Source of the DNA: CAVVAH01 sp963746175
Lineage (GTDB): Bacteria > Actinomycetota > Actinomycetes > JACCUZ01
Reading direction: 5' to 3'
DNA length: 64,000 nt
Assembly (NCBI GenBank): GCA_963746175.1
Contig: CAVVAH010000008.1
Location: 1-64,000, forward strand
The notes under the pieces were generated by a model that saw only the letters and a program-made list of their open reading frames with translations, did not search any database and was not told where the DNA came from. This document shows, in pieces, positions 35,421 to 43,857 of the stretch. Position 1 is the first letter of the stretch. The number at the start of each line of letters is the position of its first letter. The position numbers and the translations under genes were made by a program.

Positions 35421-36881
35421 TCAGCAGGGTGCCGGCACCGGCTCGTCGTCGGAGACGTCGTCGACCACCGGCTGGTCGGCCGGACCGGGGATCCGCAGCA
35501 GCGTCCCGCCGAGCACGCCGGCTGCGGCGGCGAACACCGCACCGATGACGAACGCGACGTGGTAGCCGCCGGCCAGCGCGGCCGCTGCCTGCTCCCCCGC
35601 GGCGGTGAGCTCGCCGGACCGTGCCGCCGCGACGCTGGCGAGGACCGCCAGGCCGAGGGCGCCACCCATCATGAACGAGGTGTTCACGACGCCGGAGGCG
35701 AGCCCGGCGTCCTGGGGCTCGACGTCGCTCATGGCGGCGAGCAGCACCGGGTTGAAGGCCATGCCGGCACCGAAGCCCAGCAGCAGCATCGCGGGCAGGA
35801 CGTCGACGGTGAAGCTGCCGTCCACCGGTGCGTGGGCGAAGAGCAGCAGGCCGGCGGCCGCGAGCAGCAGACCTACCATCAGCGGCGCGCGGATCCCGAA
35901 GCGCATGACCAGCTTGGCCGACAGACCGAGCGAGAAGGCACCCATGACGAGGTTCGCGGGGAGGAAGGCGAGCCCGACCTGGAGCGGGCTGTAGCCGAGC
36001 ACCAGCTGCAGGTACAGCGCCGAGAGGAAGAACCACGCGAACATCCCGGCGGCCCACAGGACGCCGACGACGTTGGAGACCGCGACGTTGCGCACCCGGA
36101 AGAGGCCCAGCGGCACCAGCGGTGCGGCGACGGCGGCCTCGATCCGGAGGAACACCAGCAGAACAGCGGCCGACGCGGTGAGCAGTCCGACGGTCTGGCC
36201 CGAGGTCCAGCCGGCCTGGTTGCCGTTGACGATCGCGAACACGGCCAGCATCAGCGCGACGGTGACGGTGACGGCACCCGCGACGTCGAGCCGCGGCCGG
36301 TGGCGGTCGTCCGAGGCCGCGGGCAGCAGCCGCAGGGACAGCGCGTACACGGCGACACCGATCGGGACGTTGACCAGGAAGATCCAGTGCCAGTCGAGGG
36401 TGTCGGTGAGCACTCCTCCGAGCAGGACGCCGACGCTGCCGCCGCCTGCCGCGACGAAGCCGATGAAGCCCATCGCCTTCGCGCGCTCGGCCGGCTCGGT
36501 GAAGAGCGTCATGACGAGCGAGAGCGCGACGGCCGACACGACGGCGCCGCCGAGACCCTGCACCGCGCGGGCGGCCACGAGCACGGTCGGCGAACCCGCC
36601 AGCCCGCAGGCCACCGATGCGGCCGTGAAGGCGGCGATCCCGGTGACGAACATCCGGCGGTGACCGAGCAGGTCGCCCAGCCGGCCGCCGAGCAGCAGGA
36701 AGCCGCCGAACGTCAGCAGGTAGGCGTTGACGACCCACGCCAGGGAGGACTCGGAGAAGCCCAGGTCGGCCCGGATGGAGGGCAGCGCCACGTTCACGAT
36801 GGTCGTGTCGAGCACGATCATCAGGTTGCCGAGGCACAGCACGCCCAGTGCCATCCACCGGCTGCGTGTGTCGAGCGTCAT
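35421..36881 (-). CDS. MFS drug transporter, DHA2 family
   Basis: A 486-residue, 14-helix exporter. IVLDTTIVNVALPSI, GGRLGDLLGHRRMFV (motif A), and GVLTDTLDWHWIFLVNVPIG are DHA2 hallmarks of EmrB-like multidrug pumps. It lies 132 bases downstream of the SigG-like sigma gene in the same direction and could be part of its regulon. The ATG at 36881 has a strong ribosome site, CAGGGAG, which is itself one arm of an inverted repeat (36888-36895 with 36915-36922), so translation may be controlled. Confidence 0.93.
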   Translation of the reverse strand: MTLDTRSRWMALGVLCLGNLMIVLDTTIVNVALPSIRADLGFSESSLAWVVNAYLLTFGGFLLLGGRLGDLLGHRRMFVTGIAAFTAASVACGLAGSPTVLVAARAVQGLGGAVVSAVALSLVMTLFTEPAERAKAMGFIGFVAAGGGSVGVLLGGVLTDTLDWHWIFLVNVPIGVAVYALSLRLLPAASDDRHRPRLDVAGAVTVTVALMLAVFAIVNGNQAGWTSGQTVGLLTASAAVLLVFLRIEAAVAAPLVPLGLFRVRNVAVSNVVGVLWAAGMFAWFFLSALYLQLVLGYSPLQVGLAFLPANLVMGAFSLGLSAKLVMRFGIRAPLMVGLLLAAAGLLLFAHAPVDGSFTVDVLPAMLLLGFGAGMAFNPVLLAAMSDVEPQDAGLASGVVNTSFMMGGALGLAVLASVAAARSGELTAAGEQAAAALAGGYHVAFVIGAVFAAAAGVLGGTLLRIPGPADQPVVDDVSDDEPVPAPC

Positions 36882-36887
36882 CGGGAG

Positions 36888-36922
36888 CTCCCTGATCGGT
36901 GGTGATTCGTACGGTCAGGGAG
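36888..36922 (-). promoter_or_regulatory. Inverted repeat covering the ribosome site of the MFS gene
   Basis: In the mRNA the arm CTCCCTGA (36922-36915) can pair with TCAGGGAG (36895-36888), which contains the Shine-Dalgarno sequence six bases before the ATG. The eight-base pairing would hide the ribosome site. It could equally be a repressor operator in DNA. Confidence 0.5.
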
Positions 36923-37013
36923 GTAGACCGGGTCGCCGTCCGGGACTCATCGGTGGTGGTTGCTCGGAAGCGCGCGGACGGCGGGAGGTGCGGTCCCGGG
37001 TCCGTGAGCTGGG

Positions 37014-38024
37014 TCAGCCGTCGATGTGCAGGGGCAGGTCGAACATCGGGAAGATGTGCGGGGTGTCGAGGAAGAACATGATCCCTTCGATGCGCTCCGG
37101 TCCCAGGTCGAGCACCTGCAGCGACCAGGCGCTGAAACCGCCCTCGGGGTCGGGCTTGTACTGCGCGTAGGCCGGCGCGCCGTTGGCCGAGATCGGCACC
37201 AGCTTCGACCCCTCGCAGGCGTAGCCCGGACCGAGGCACCACTTCACGATGTCGTCGTGGGTCTGCAGCCACAGCTCGAACGGTGGCATCGACCACGACG
37301 CGTCCTCGGCGAGCAGCGCGGTGAGCCGGGCCATGTCGTAGGACTCGAACGCCTCGACGTAGCGGTGCAGCAGCTCGCGCTTCTCGTCGTCGAGCGGGAC
37401 CGCCGCCGCGCGATCGGGGTCGGTCTCGTGTGCCGCAAGGGTGGCGCGGGCGCGCTGAAGGGCACTGTTGACCGAGGGGACCGACGTGCCGAGCAGGTCG
37501 GCGACGTCGGCGGCCGACCACTGCAGCACCTCGCGCAGGATCAGCACAGCGCGCTGGTTGGGCGGCAACAGCTGCAGCGCGGACACGAACGCCAGCCGGA
37601 TGGTGTCGCGGAGCTCGGCGATCTCCGCCGGGTCTGCACCGCTCGGGATGACGCGGACGTCGGGCACCGGCTGCAGCCACGCGACCTCGGGCAGCGGCGG
37701 GCCGAGCCTGGAGTCGGCCGTGGTCGCCGGGCCCATGTCCATCGGGAGCGCCCGGCGCTGCCGACCGTCGAGCATGTCGAAGCACACGTTGGTGGCGATC
37801 TTGTACAGCCACGACCGCACCGACGACCGGCCCTCGAACCGGTCGGCGGCCTTCCAGGCCCGGACCATCGTGTCCTGCACGGCATCCTCGGCCTCGAACG
37901 ACGAGCCGAGCATCCGGTAGCAGTAGCCGGTGAGCTCGATCCGGTGCGACTCGAGCTGGCCGGTGACGGCCTCGGGCCCCGTGTCGGTGACCTCGACGGC
38001 CGGCTGGGGTGCGGTGTCGGTCAT
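37014..38024 (-). CDS. SigG-like ECF sigma factor with SnoaL-like C-terminal domain (TIGR02960 type)
   Basis: A 336-residue sigma factor. Region 2: ELTGYCYRMLGSSFEAEDAVQDTMVRAW and RSWLYKIATNVCFDML. Region 4: LLPPNQRAVLILREVLQWSAADVADLLGTS followed by VNSALQRARATL. The C-terminal third (about 215-330, MARLTALLAEDASWSMPP onward) is an NTF2/SnoaL-like domain that is thought to replace an anti-sigma factor. ATG 38024 has GAGGAGG seven bases upstream. The MFS pump lies downstream. A close paralogue is at 49946-50941. Confidence 0.92.
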   Translation of the reverse strand: MTDTAPQPAVEVTDTGPEAVTGQLESHRIELTGYCYRMLGSSFEAEDAVQDTMVRAWKAADRFEGRSSVRSWLYKIATNVCFDMLDGRQRRALPMDMGPATTADSRLGPPLPEVAWLQPVPDVRVIPSGADPAEIAELRDTIRLAFVSALQLLPPNQRAVLILREVLQWSAADVADLLGTSVPSVNSALQRARATLAAHETDPDRAAAVPLDDEKRELLHRYVEAFESYDMARLTALLAEDASWSMPPFELWLQTHDDIVKWCLGPGYACEGSKLVPISANGAPAYAQYKPDPEGGFSAWSLQVLDLGPERIEGIMFFLDTPHIFPMFDLPLHIDG

Positions 38025-38138
38025 CGGTGCGCCTCCTCGGCGTACGACGAGGCGCCCGGCGGCCTGCTCCACCCTGCGACCTCCCGACCCACCCTAGGCC
38101 GGTCCACTGACGGTGCGCTTCCGGGAATCGGCGTGCGC

Positions 38139-38795
38139 TCAGGCGTCGACGTGCCGGGTGACCCACTCGGTGAGCGGCCGGACAACCCGCCAGGCGTCCC
38201 GCACCTCGTCCAGCGCCCGCGGCGTGGCCAGCCAGTCCGGGGCGCCGTACTGCCGGAAGACCATCAGCGAGCGGCAGCGCAGCAGGTTGAGCCGAGGGTG
38301 GTCGGCCGGGTAGCCGCGCGGCCGGGTCTTCGTCTCGTCGCCGTGCACCTCGAACCCGTCGGCCCGCAGCGCGGTGACCAGCCGCTGCAGCTCCGGCCCG
38401 GTCGCGTCCGAGTCGACCGCCTCGCGGAACCGGGTCACCTGCCCCGACTCGTGCGCCCGCCAGCCACCGCCGGCCGTCAGCCCGTCCTTGTCGACCTGCA
38501 CGTACCAGCCGATCCCCACCGTGCCCTCACCCACGAAGGCACCCTGGTGGGTCTTGTACGGCGTCTTGTCCTTGCTGAAGCGGATGTCCCGGTGAGGGCG
38601 GAAGAGCTTCGCCTCGCCGAACTCGTCGGCGAGCGCCGCCGTCAGTGCGCGCATCGGGTCGCGCACGTCCGACTCCCAGACTCCCTTGTGCTCGGTCCAG
38701 TACGTCCTGCTGTTGTCCGCCTCGAGCCCGGCGTACAGCTCGAGGCCCCTGTCCGGGAAGCCGGCGAACTCGCCGGGGTCGGTCGTCGTCGCCAC
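38139..38795 (-). CDS. DUF2461 family protein
   Basis: A 218-residue soluble protein matching DUF2461 (TIGR02453): FAGFPDRGLELYAGLEADNSRTYW at the start, then FRPHRDIRFSKDKTPYKTHQGAF and GWYVQVDKDGLTAGGGW. Function is unknown; members are widespread stand-alone cytosolic proteins. The GTG at 38795 fits the usual start just before the GFP/D motif. It is divergent from the YbhB-like gene over 60 bases. Confidence 0.92.
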   Translation of the reverse strand: MATTTDPGEFAGFPDRGLELYAGLEADNSRTYWTEHKGVWESDVRDPMRALTAALADEFGEAKLFRPHRDIRFSKDKTPYKTHQGAFVGEGTVGIGWYVQVDKDGLTAGGGWRAHESGQVTRFREAVDSDATGPELQRLVTALRADGFEVHGDETKTRPRGYPADHPRLNLLRCRSLMVFRQYGAPDWLATPRALDEVRDAWRVVRPLTEWVTRHVDA

Positions 38796-38855
38796 GCCCC
38801 GACTCTCACACACCCGGCGTTTACGCCGCGACGGGCGCCGGGCAGGCTTCGGCAC

Positions 38856-39398
38856 ATGAGTGCAGCCGACACGTTCCCCAACCCGTACGAGCTCCTCGAG
38901 CAGGTGCCGTCGTTCACCGTCACCAGCGACGACTTCGCCGACGGCGACGAGATGCCGCCGCCGCAGCGGTCAGGCGCCATGGGCGTCCCCGGCGGCGAGG
39001 ACCGCTCGCCGCAGCTGTCCTGGTCCGGCTTCCCGGACGGCACCCGGAGCTTCGCCGTGACCGTCTACGACCCTTGCGCGCCGACGGCAAGCGGCTTCTG
39101 GCACTGGGCCGTCACCGACCTGCCCGCCGACGTGACGTCGTTGCCGGCCGGAGCGGGCAGCGAGGGCGGGAACCTGCCGTCACCCGCGTTCTCCCTGCGC
39201 AACGACGCCGGGATCGAGGGGTACGTCGGCGCCGCACCGCCGCCCGGCCACGGCACGCACCGCTACTACGTCGTCGTGCACGCGGTCGACGTCGAGAGCC
39301 TCGGCCTGCCGAAGGAGGCCAGCCCGGCGTACCTCGGCTTCAACCTCTCGCAGCACACGCTCGCGCGGGCCACGATCCTGGGCCGCTTCGGCCACTGA
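38856..39398 (+). CDS. YbhB/YbcL family Raf kinase inhibitor-like protein
   Basis: A 180-residue PEBP-fold protein. SPQLSWSGFPDGTRSFAVTVYDPCAP and FWHWAVTDLPADVTSLPAGAG are the anion-binding site segments, and GYVGAAPPPGHGTHRYYVVVHAVD the conserved core. The Asp-Pro and His positions of the ligand pocket are present. The bacterial role is unclear; binding of a phosphorylated or lipid ligand is inferred from the fold. ATG 38856. No signal peptide, so it is cytosolic. Confidence 0.93.
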   Translation: MSAADTFPNPYELLEQVPSFTVTSDDFADGDEMPPPQRSGAMGVPGGEDRSPQLSWSGFPDGTRSFAVTVYDPCAPTASGFWHWAVTDLPADVTSLPAGAGSEGGNLPSPAFSLRNDAGIEGYVGAAPPPGHGTHRYYVVVHAVDVESLGLPKEASPAYLGFNLSQHTLARATILGRFGH

Positions 39399-39472
39399 GC
39401 AGCCCGCCCGGAGCAGACCGTCGGGGCGAGGTCTCCCGGTCGGTTGTCGGTCCCGCGAGGTACAACCGGGTC

Positions 39473-39934
39473 GTGCCGACGACCGCCCGCTGCTGGGTCA
39501 ACACCGTGAGCCTCGACCACGTCCGCCGGGGCGTGGAGGGCGGCTTCACCCAGGCCGACCACGGCGCGAGCACCCGGCTGACCCGCCTGCGCCCCGGCGA
39601 CGGCCTGGTCTTCTACTCGCCGCGGACGGCCTTCCACGACGGGGAGCCGCTGCAGCAGTTCACCGCCCTGGGCGTGGTCGCGGGTGACGAGCCCTACCAG
39701 GTCGAGATGGCCGCCGACTTCCGGCCGTGGCGGGTCGCCGTCGACTTCCTCGCCTCCGAGCCGACCCCGGCGCGGCCGCTCGTGGGCCGGCTCTCGTTCG
39801 TCACCGACCCCGGCCGGTGGGGACTGCCGTTCCGGCGCGGGCTCTTCGAGGTGCCACGGTCCGACTTCGTGTCCATCGCCGCCGCGATGGGTGTCTGCTG
39901 GCCCCTGGTCTTCCCGGCGTCAGCCGCCTCCTGA
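39473..39934 (+). CDS. EVE domain protein
   Basis: A 153-residue protein of the EVE/PUA-like fold (UPF0310 type): RCWVNTVSLDHVRRGVEGGFTQ, LRPGDGLVFYSPRT, and the end RRGLFEVPRSDFVSIAAAMG. EVE domains read modified bases and occur in restriction systems and near nucleic-acid enzymes; bacterial stand-alone copies may bind modified nucleic acid. The GTG at 39473 has TACAAC six bases upstream. The stop is 48 bases from the convergent DUF222 gene. Confidence 0.9.
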   Translation: MPTTARCWVNTVSLDHVRRGVEGGFTQADHGASTRLTRLRPGDGLVFYSPRTAFHDGEPLQQFTALGVVAGDEPYQVEMAADFRPWRVAVDFLASEPTPARPLVGRLSFVTDPGRWGLPFRRGLFEVPRSDFVSIAAAMGVCWPLVFPASAAS

Positions 39935-39982
39935 CGATCCGCTCGGCGCTAGGCGGAGTCGACGTCGTCGACGGGTCGACGG

Positions 39983-41452
39983 TCAGAACGGTGGGAGGTC
40001 GCTGAAGAGGTCGTCTTGGACGGGTTCGGCGGGGCGGTGGTAGCTGCGGCCGGAGGGCAGGGTCAGGTGCAGCCCGCCGTCGCCGTCGCTGGTGATCACC
40101 GTGTCGGTGTGGGTCTTGACCTGGTGGTGGCTGCGGCAGCGCGGGTCGAGGTTGCCGGCGCTGGTCGGGCCGCGCGGGTGAGGCACGCGGTGGTCCAGGT
40201 CGCAGCGGGCCGCCGGGGTACGGCAGCCGAACCCCCGGCAGGTGACGTCCCGGCCGATGACGTGGTCGCGCAGGTCCTGAGGTGGTTCGTAGGAGTCGAC
40301 CGACAGCTCGTCGAAGCGGCCGGTCCGCGGGTCGGTCAGCAGCCGCCGCCACGTCCCGTCGGCGGCGATCCGCCGCGCCGTCTCGGCGGTGATCGGCCCG
40401 TAGCCGGCCAGCTCGCCGGGCTGGTCGTCCAGACCGAGCAGGGTGGTCAGCGCGACGGTGACCTGGATCTGCGGGCGGCGACCGTGCCGCACCGGCAGAT
40501 CCTCACTGGCCAGCCCGTGCACACCCAGGTCACCCAGGACGTCGGCGCGCAGCTGGTCCATCGTCCGGTCATCGGTGCCCGCCGCGCCCTTGCCGGCGGT
40601 CGCCCTGCCGGTCAGCCACAGGTCGAGGGCCTGCACCTTGTCCGCGGTGTCGACGTAGGTCAGCCCGGCCATCCCGTCGGAGAGCGGGAAGACCTCCACC
40701 TTGCGGTCGGCCTTCGCCCGCTCCTGCCGCGCCTGCGCCGCGGTCGGGTCGGCGGCGAGCACGGCGCGCCGCAGCCGGCCGGCCAGCTGCGCCCGGGTCC
40801 GCCCCGCCGCCGCCGCCACCACCCGCTGCTCGATCGCCTGCGCCTCGGCGTCCGCGAGGGGCCGCAGCTCGTCGACCAGCAGCCGCGCCTTCGGCACGTC
40901 GATCACGCCCGACGCCAACCCGAGCCGGGTCGCCGGCAGCCGCACCAGGTCCCGAGCGAACCCGACCCGGCCGCGGGCGGTGGCCGGTGCCAGGTCCAGC
41001 GCACAACCGACCTCCACCGAGGCCATCAGCTGCGCCGACACCGACTCCGAGGACACCTGCTCGCCCTCCGGCACCACCCCACGCCACGACACGCACCGAT
41101 CCACCAAGACGTTGGTCGCCGCCACCTCGAGAGCAGCAGCCCAGGACTGCAGCCGGTACGCGGCCCGCACCACCCCCACCAGATCCGCATCGCTGCACGA
41201 CGACAGGTCGGTCTCGGCGGCCAGCGACGCCAGCAACGGCCCCGGCTCCATCTCGTCCAGCAACCCCGCCGGCGGCCAGCACTCGTCGTCGCACGCGGGG
41301 TCGGCGACCCAGCCAAGCGCCGCCGTCCCCGCGGTGGCTATCGCCTCGACCGAAGCCTCCCAGTCAGCCTGGTCCCACGCGGCCCAGTCCCAGTCAGCAG
41401 CCGAGTCGGCGGGCAGCACCGGGTCGACCAGCACCCCGCCCGCCTCACCCAT
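39983..41452 (-). CDS. DUF222/HNH endonuclease, 13E12 repeat family, SOS-box controlled
   Basis: A 489-residue protein. An acidic, Trp-rich start leads to the DUF222 helical region (about 60-330), then a C-terminal HNH nuclease: CRGFGCRTPAARCDLDHRVP, with a SAGNLDPRCRSHHQVKTHTD end (about 400-450). The D-H, N and H-H positions are intact. The 13E12 family is multi-copy in actinobacteria and is thought to be mobile-element-like or DNA-damage associated; several mycobacterial copies have LexA sites. Here a perfect LexA-type box ends 15 bases before the ATG, which suits strict SOS control. No flanking repeats or intron features were seen. Confidence 0.93.
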   Translation of the reverse strand: MGEAGGVLVDPVLPADSAADWDWAAWDQADWEASVEAIATAGTAALGWVADPACDDECWPPAGLLDEMEPGPLLASLAAETDLSSCSDADLVGVVRAAYRLQSWAAALEVAATNVLVDRCVSWRGVVPEGEQVSSESVSAQLMASVEVGCALDLAPATARGRVGFARDLVRLPATRLGLASGVIDVPKARLLVDELRPLADAEAQAIEQRVVAAAAGRTRAQLAGRLRRAVLAADPTAAQARQERAKADRKVEVFPLSDGMAGLTYVDTADKVQALDLWLTGRATAGKGAAGTDDRTMDQLRADVLGDLGVHGLASEDLPVRHGRRPQIQVTVALTTLLGLDDQPGELAGYGPITAETARRIAADGTWRRLLTDPRTGRFDELSVDSYEPPQDLRDHVIGRDVTCRGFGCRTPAARCDLDHRVPHPRGPTSAGNLDPRCRSHHQVKTHTDTVITSDGDGGLHLTLPSGRSYHRPAEPVQDDLFSDLPPF

Positions 41453-41467
41453 CCCCGGCCTCCCGAC

Positions 41468-41483
41468 TCGAACGTATGTTCGA
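41468..41483 (-). promoter_or_regulatory. LexA (SOS) box upstream of the 13E12 HNH gene
   Basis: TCGAAC-GTAT-GTTCGA is a perfect copy of the actinobacterial LexA consensus TCGAAC-N4-GTTCGA. It lies 16-31 bases upstream of the ATG at 41452, so a bound LexA would cover the promoter or transcript start. Confidence 0.85.
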
Positions 41484-41591
41484 AGTCTACCGCAGGGTCG
41501 GACACATGAAACCCCCTTGTCCACAACGGATTCCCACGATTCCGTGGTCACGCCGATGGGGGAAGCCGGCCGACGGCGACCGGGAAACGGG

Positions 41592-42209
41592 CTACGGCGA
41601 GACGGCGACCCCGAGGGTCTCGGCCGCCAGGAACCGCGGCGCCTTCGGCTCGTAGAACGCCTCGCTCGCGACGACGTCGAAGCCGGCGGCACGCAGCATC
41701 GGCAGCACCTCGCGGGTGAGGTGGCAGCCGCCGAACAGCGTCTTCTGCACCGGCTCGAAGCGGTGCTGCCAGCGCTGCACGTCGGCGTCCGGGGCGAGAC
41801 CGTGCTCGACGAAGTGCAGCTGCCCGCCCGGCCGCAGCACCCGTCGCAGCTCGCGCAGGGCTGCCGCCGGGTCGGGGATGGTGCACAACGTCCACGTCGA
41901 CAGCGCCGAGTCGAACGAGTCGTCGGCGAACGGCAGCACCTGGCCGTCCAGCCCGGCCTGGCGCACCCGTACCGGTGACGCCGCCAGCCGCTTGCCCGCG
42001 AGCCGCCAGCCGGCGCCGGCCGGCTCGATCGCGTCCACCGAGGTGACCGCCGCCGGGTAGTACGGCACGTTGTGCCCGGACCCGAAGCCGATCTCGACCA
42101 CCTCACCGGTCAGGCCGGCGCAGACCCGCTGCCGGTGCCGGGCGTTCGACGCCATCCCGCAGGTCAGGTCGACGATGCGCGGCAGCACGTGGTCGCCGTA
42201 CAGGCCCAT
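41592..42209 (-). CDS. Class I SAM-dependent methyltransferase
   Basis: A 205-residue methyltransferase of the UbiE/Methyltransf_11 type. Motif I is VVEIGFGSGHNVPYY (37-51), motif II VDAIEPAG, motif IV FADDSFDSALSTWTLCTI and post-motif LRRVLRPGGQLHFVEHG (the E-H-G end is typical). The FGGCHLTREVLPMLRAAGF segment likely shapes a small-molecule pocket. The substrate is unknown. TAGAGT lies six bases before the ATG, so the transcript is probably leaderless. Confidence 0.92.
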   Translation of the reverse strand: MGLYGDHVLPRIVDLTCGMASNARHRQRVCAGLTGEVVEIGFGSGHNVPYYPAAVTSVDAIEPAGAGWRLAGKRLAASPVRVRQAGLDGQVLPFADDSFDSALSTWTLCTIPDPAAALRELRRVLRPGGQLHFVEHGLAPDADVQRWQHRFEPVQKTLFGGCHLTREVLPMLRAAGFDVVASEAFYEPKAPRFLAAETLGVAVSP

Positions 42210-42215
42210 GTCCGG

Positions 42216-42221
42216 ACTCTA
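42216..42221 (-). promoter_or_regulatory. -10-like TAGAGT for leaderless start at 42209
   Basis: On the minus strand TAGAGT is followed by six bases and the ATG of the methyltransferase gene. Confidence 0.4.
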
Positions 42222-42248
42222 GCCGCGGGACGGAGCCGAGCCGAGCGG

Positions 42249-43331
42249 TCAGGCCGCGAGGTGACGGTCGAGGAACCGCACGGTGCGGCGCATCGACAGC
42301 GGCCACTGGGGGCCGAAGGCGTGCTCCTCTCCCGGGTACACGAGGAGCCGCACGTCCGCGCCGTCCGCCCGCAGCGCGCGCACCGAGTCCTGGCTCCACC
42401 GGATCGGGCAGCTGTCGTCGGACGTGCCGTGGTGGACGAGCAGCGGCTCGGTGATCCGGTCGAAGTAGGTCCGCGGGCTGACGCCGCGCCAGAAGTCCGG
42501 TGCGTCCGCCGGCTCGCCGTGCCGGGCGAGGATCCGGCGCGCGACGTCGCTGCGCTCGGGCCGCGTCCACCGCTCGAAGTTGTCGACGGTGTCCGAGCTG
42601 ACCGGCGCGAAGGCGACCGCCGCGTCGACGAGGCCGGGCTGCGCGACCAGCACGTTGTAGACGACGCCGCCGCCCATGGACCGGCCGACCAGCGCGACTC
42701 GGTCGCCGTCGAGGTACGGCAACGGCGACCGGCGTACGGCGTGCACCGCGTTGATGGCGTCGACGGTGTAGCCCAGGCGCAGCCGTTCCTCGGCACCCGG
42801 CGCCGGGTCCGACCCGGCGTGCCCGCGGTAGTCGACGTGCAGCGCGACGTAGCCGCGGCGGGCGAGGTAGTCCTGCTCGCGCATGAGGCCCTGACCGGTG
42901 ACGTAGACGCTCGGATCGATGTAGCCGTGCAGCAGCACCGCGACGGGGAACGGGCCCTCGCCCGTGGGCACGTTCATCACTCCCGAGATGCGCAGGCTGC
43001 CGCTGCGGAACGTCACGCCGTACCGCGTGTACGCCGCGGTGCGGGCCAGCACCCCGCGGGTGCGCAGCGCCCGGCCGTCGTACTCCTGCGCCATCAGCGC
43101 CGGCAGCGAGACCGGGTCGGTGACTGCCGGCAACGGCTCCGTCGTGGAGGGGGCGCTCGCGGTCGGGCTGGCCGACGGTGCGTCGCTGCCCGTCGGACCG
43201 GCGTCCGGCGACGCACTGGCCGAGCCGCTGCCCGACGGATCCGCCGCGCGCTCCCCGCCACTGCCGGCCGAGCAGCCGGCGACCATCGCGAGCAGCAGGA
43301 CCCCGAGAACCCTCGTCACCCGGTCCAGCAT
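42249..43331 (-). CDS. Alpha/beta hydrolase lipoprotein (dienelactone-hydrolase/S9-like)
   Basis: A 360-residue exported hydrolase. The lipobox LLLAMVAGC gives lipid-anchored C20, followed by a long Ser/Gly/Pro linker (to about 70). The catalytic fold has PVAVLLHGY, VDYRGHAGSD, nucleophile elbow GRSMGGG (Ser near 215), an Asp in HHGTSDDSCP and His in GEEHAFG near the end. It resembles prolyl-oligopeptidase-family esterases or acyl-peptidases acting outside the membrane. ATG 43331. Divergent from an SRPBCC gene over 70 bases. Confidence 0.9.
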   Translation of the reverse strand: MLDRVTRVLGVLLLAMVAGCSAGSGGERAADPSGSGSASASPDAGPTGSDAPSASPTASAPSTTEPLPAVTDPVSLPALMAQEYDGRALRTRGVLARTAAYTRYGVTFRSGSLRISGVMNVPTGEGPFPVAVLLHGYIDPSVYVTGQGLMREQDYLARRGYVALHVDYRGHAGSDPAPGAEERLRLGYTVDAINAVHAVRRSPLPYLDGDRVALVGRSMGGGVVYNVLVAQPGLVDAAVAFAPVSSDTVDNFERWTRPERSDVARRILARHGEPADAPDFWRGVSPRTYFDRITEPLLVHHGTSDDSCPIRWSQDSVRALRADGADVRLLVYPGEEHAFGPQWPLSMRRTVRFLDRHLAA

Positions 43332-43401
43332 GCGCGATCCGCGGGCGCCGGGACAGGCCCTCGTCGCGCATGCCGCGGCGCAGGGTGGGCAGGCAGCAGC
43401 C

Positions 43402-43845
43402 ATGGCCACCTCGAGCACGCACGTCGCCGCCACCCCGGACGAGGTCTGGTCGGTGCTCGCCGACCCGTGGTCGTACGCGACCTGGGTCGTCGGCACCGTC
43501 AAGATCCGCGACGCCGACGCGACGTGGCCGGCGGTCGGGAGCAAGCTGCACCACGCCGTGGGCGCGTGGCCCCTGCTCATCCAGGACGACAGCGAGGTCC
43601 TGGAGTGCGAGCCGGCGCACCGGCTGGTGATGCAGGCGCGCGGCTGGCCCGCCGGCGAGGCCCGGGTCGAGCTGGTGCTGCACGCCGAGGGTGACGTCAC
43701 CCGGATCGGCATGCTCGAGGAACCGACGCACGGCCCCGGCGCCTGGGTGCACAACCCGGTGCTCGACATGGTCCTGACCCGGCGGCTGGACGAGTGCCTC
43801 GACCGGCTGCGCCGACTCGTCGAAGGGCGCGCGACGACGGGCTGA
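43402..43845 (+). CDS. SRPBCC (polyketide cyclase/START-like) protein
   Basis: A 147-residue helix-grip protein: VAATPDEVWSVLADPWSYATWV at the start, VGSKLHHAVGAWPLLIQDDSEVLECEPAHRLVMQARG in the sheet, and a long C-terminal helix LDMVLTRRLDECLDRLRRLV. SRPBCC folds bind hydrophobic ligands; this subgroup has no assigned reaction. ATG 43402. The stop lies 12 bases from the convergent FAD oxidoreductase stop, so the two genes share the region, and no terminator is visible. Confidence 0.88.
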   Translation: MATSSTHVAATPDEVWSVLADPWSYATWVVGTVKIRDADATWPAVGSKLHHAVGAWPLLIQDDSEVLECEPAHRLVMQARGWPAGEARVELVLHAEGDVTRIGMLEEPTHGPGAWVHNPVLDMVLTRRLDECLDRLRRLVEGRATTG

Positions 43846-43857
43846 CCCGCAGCGGGG

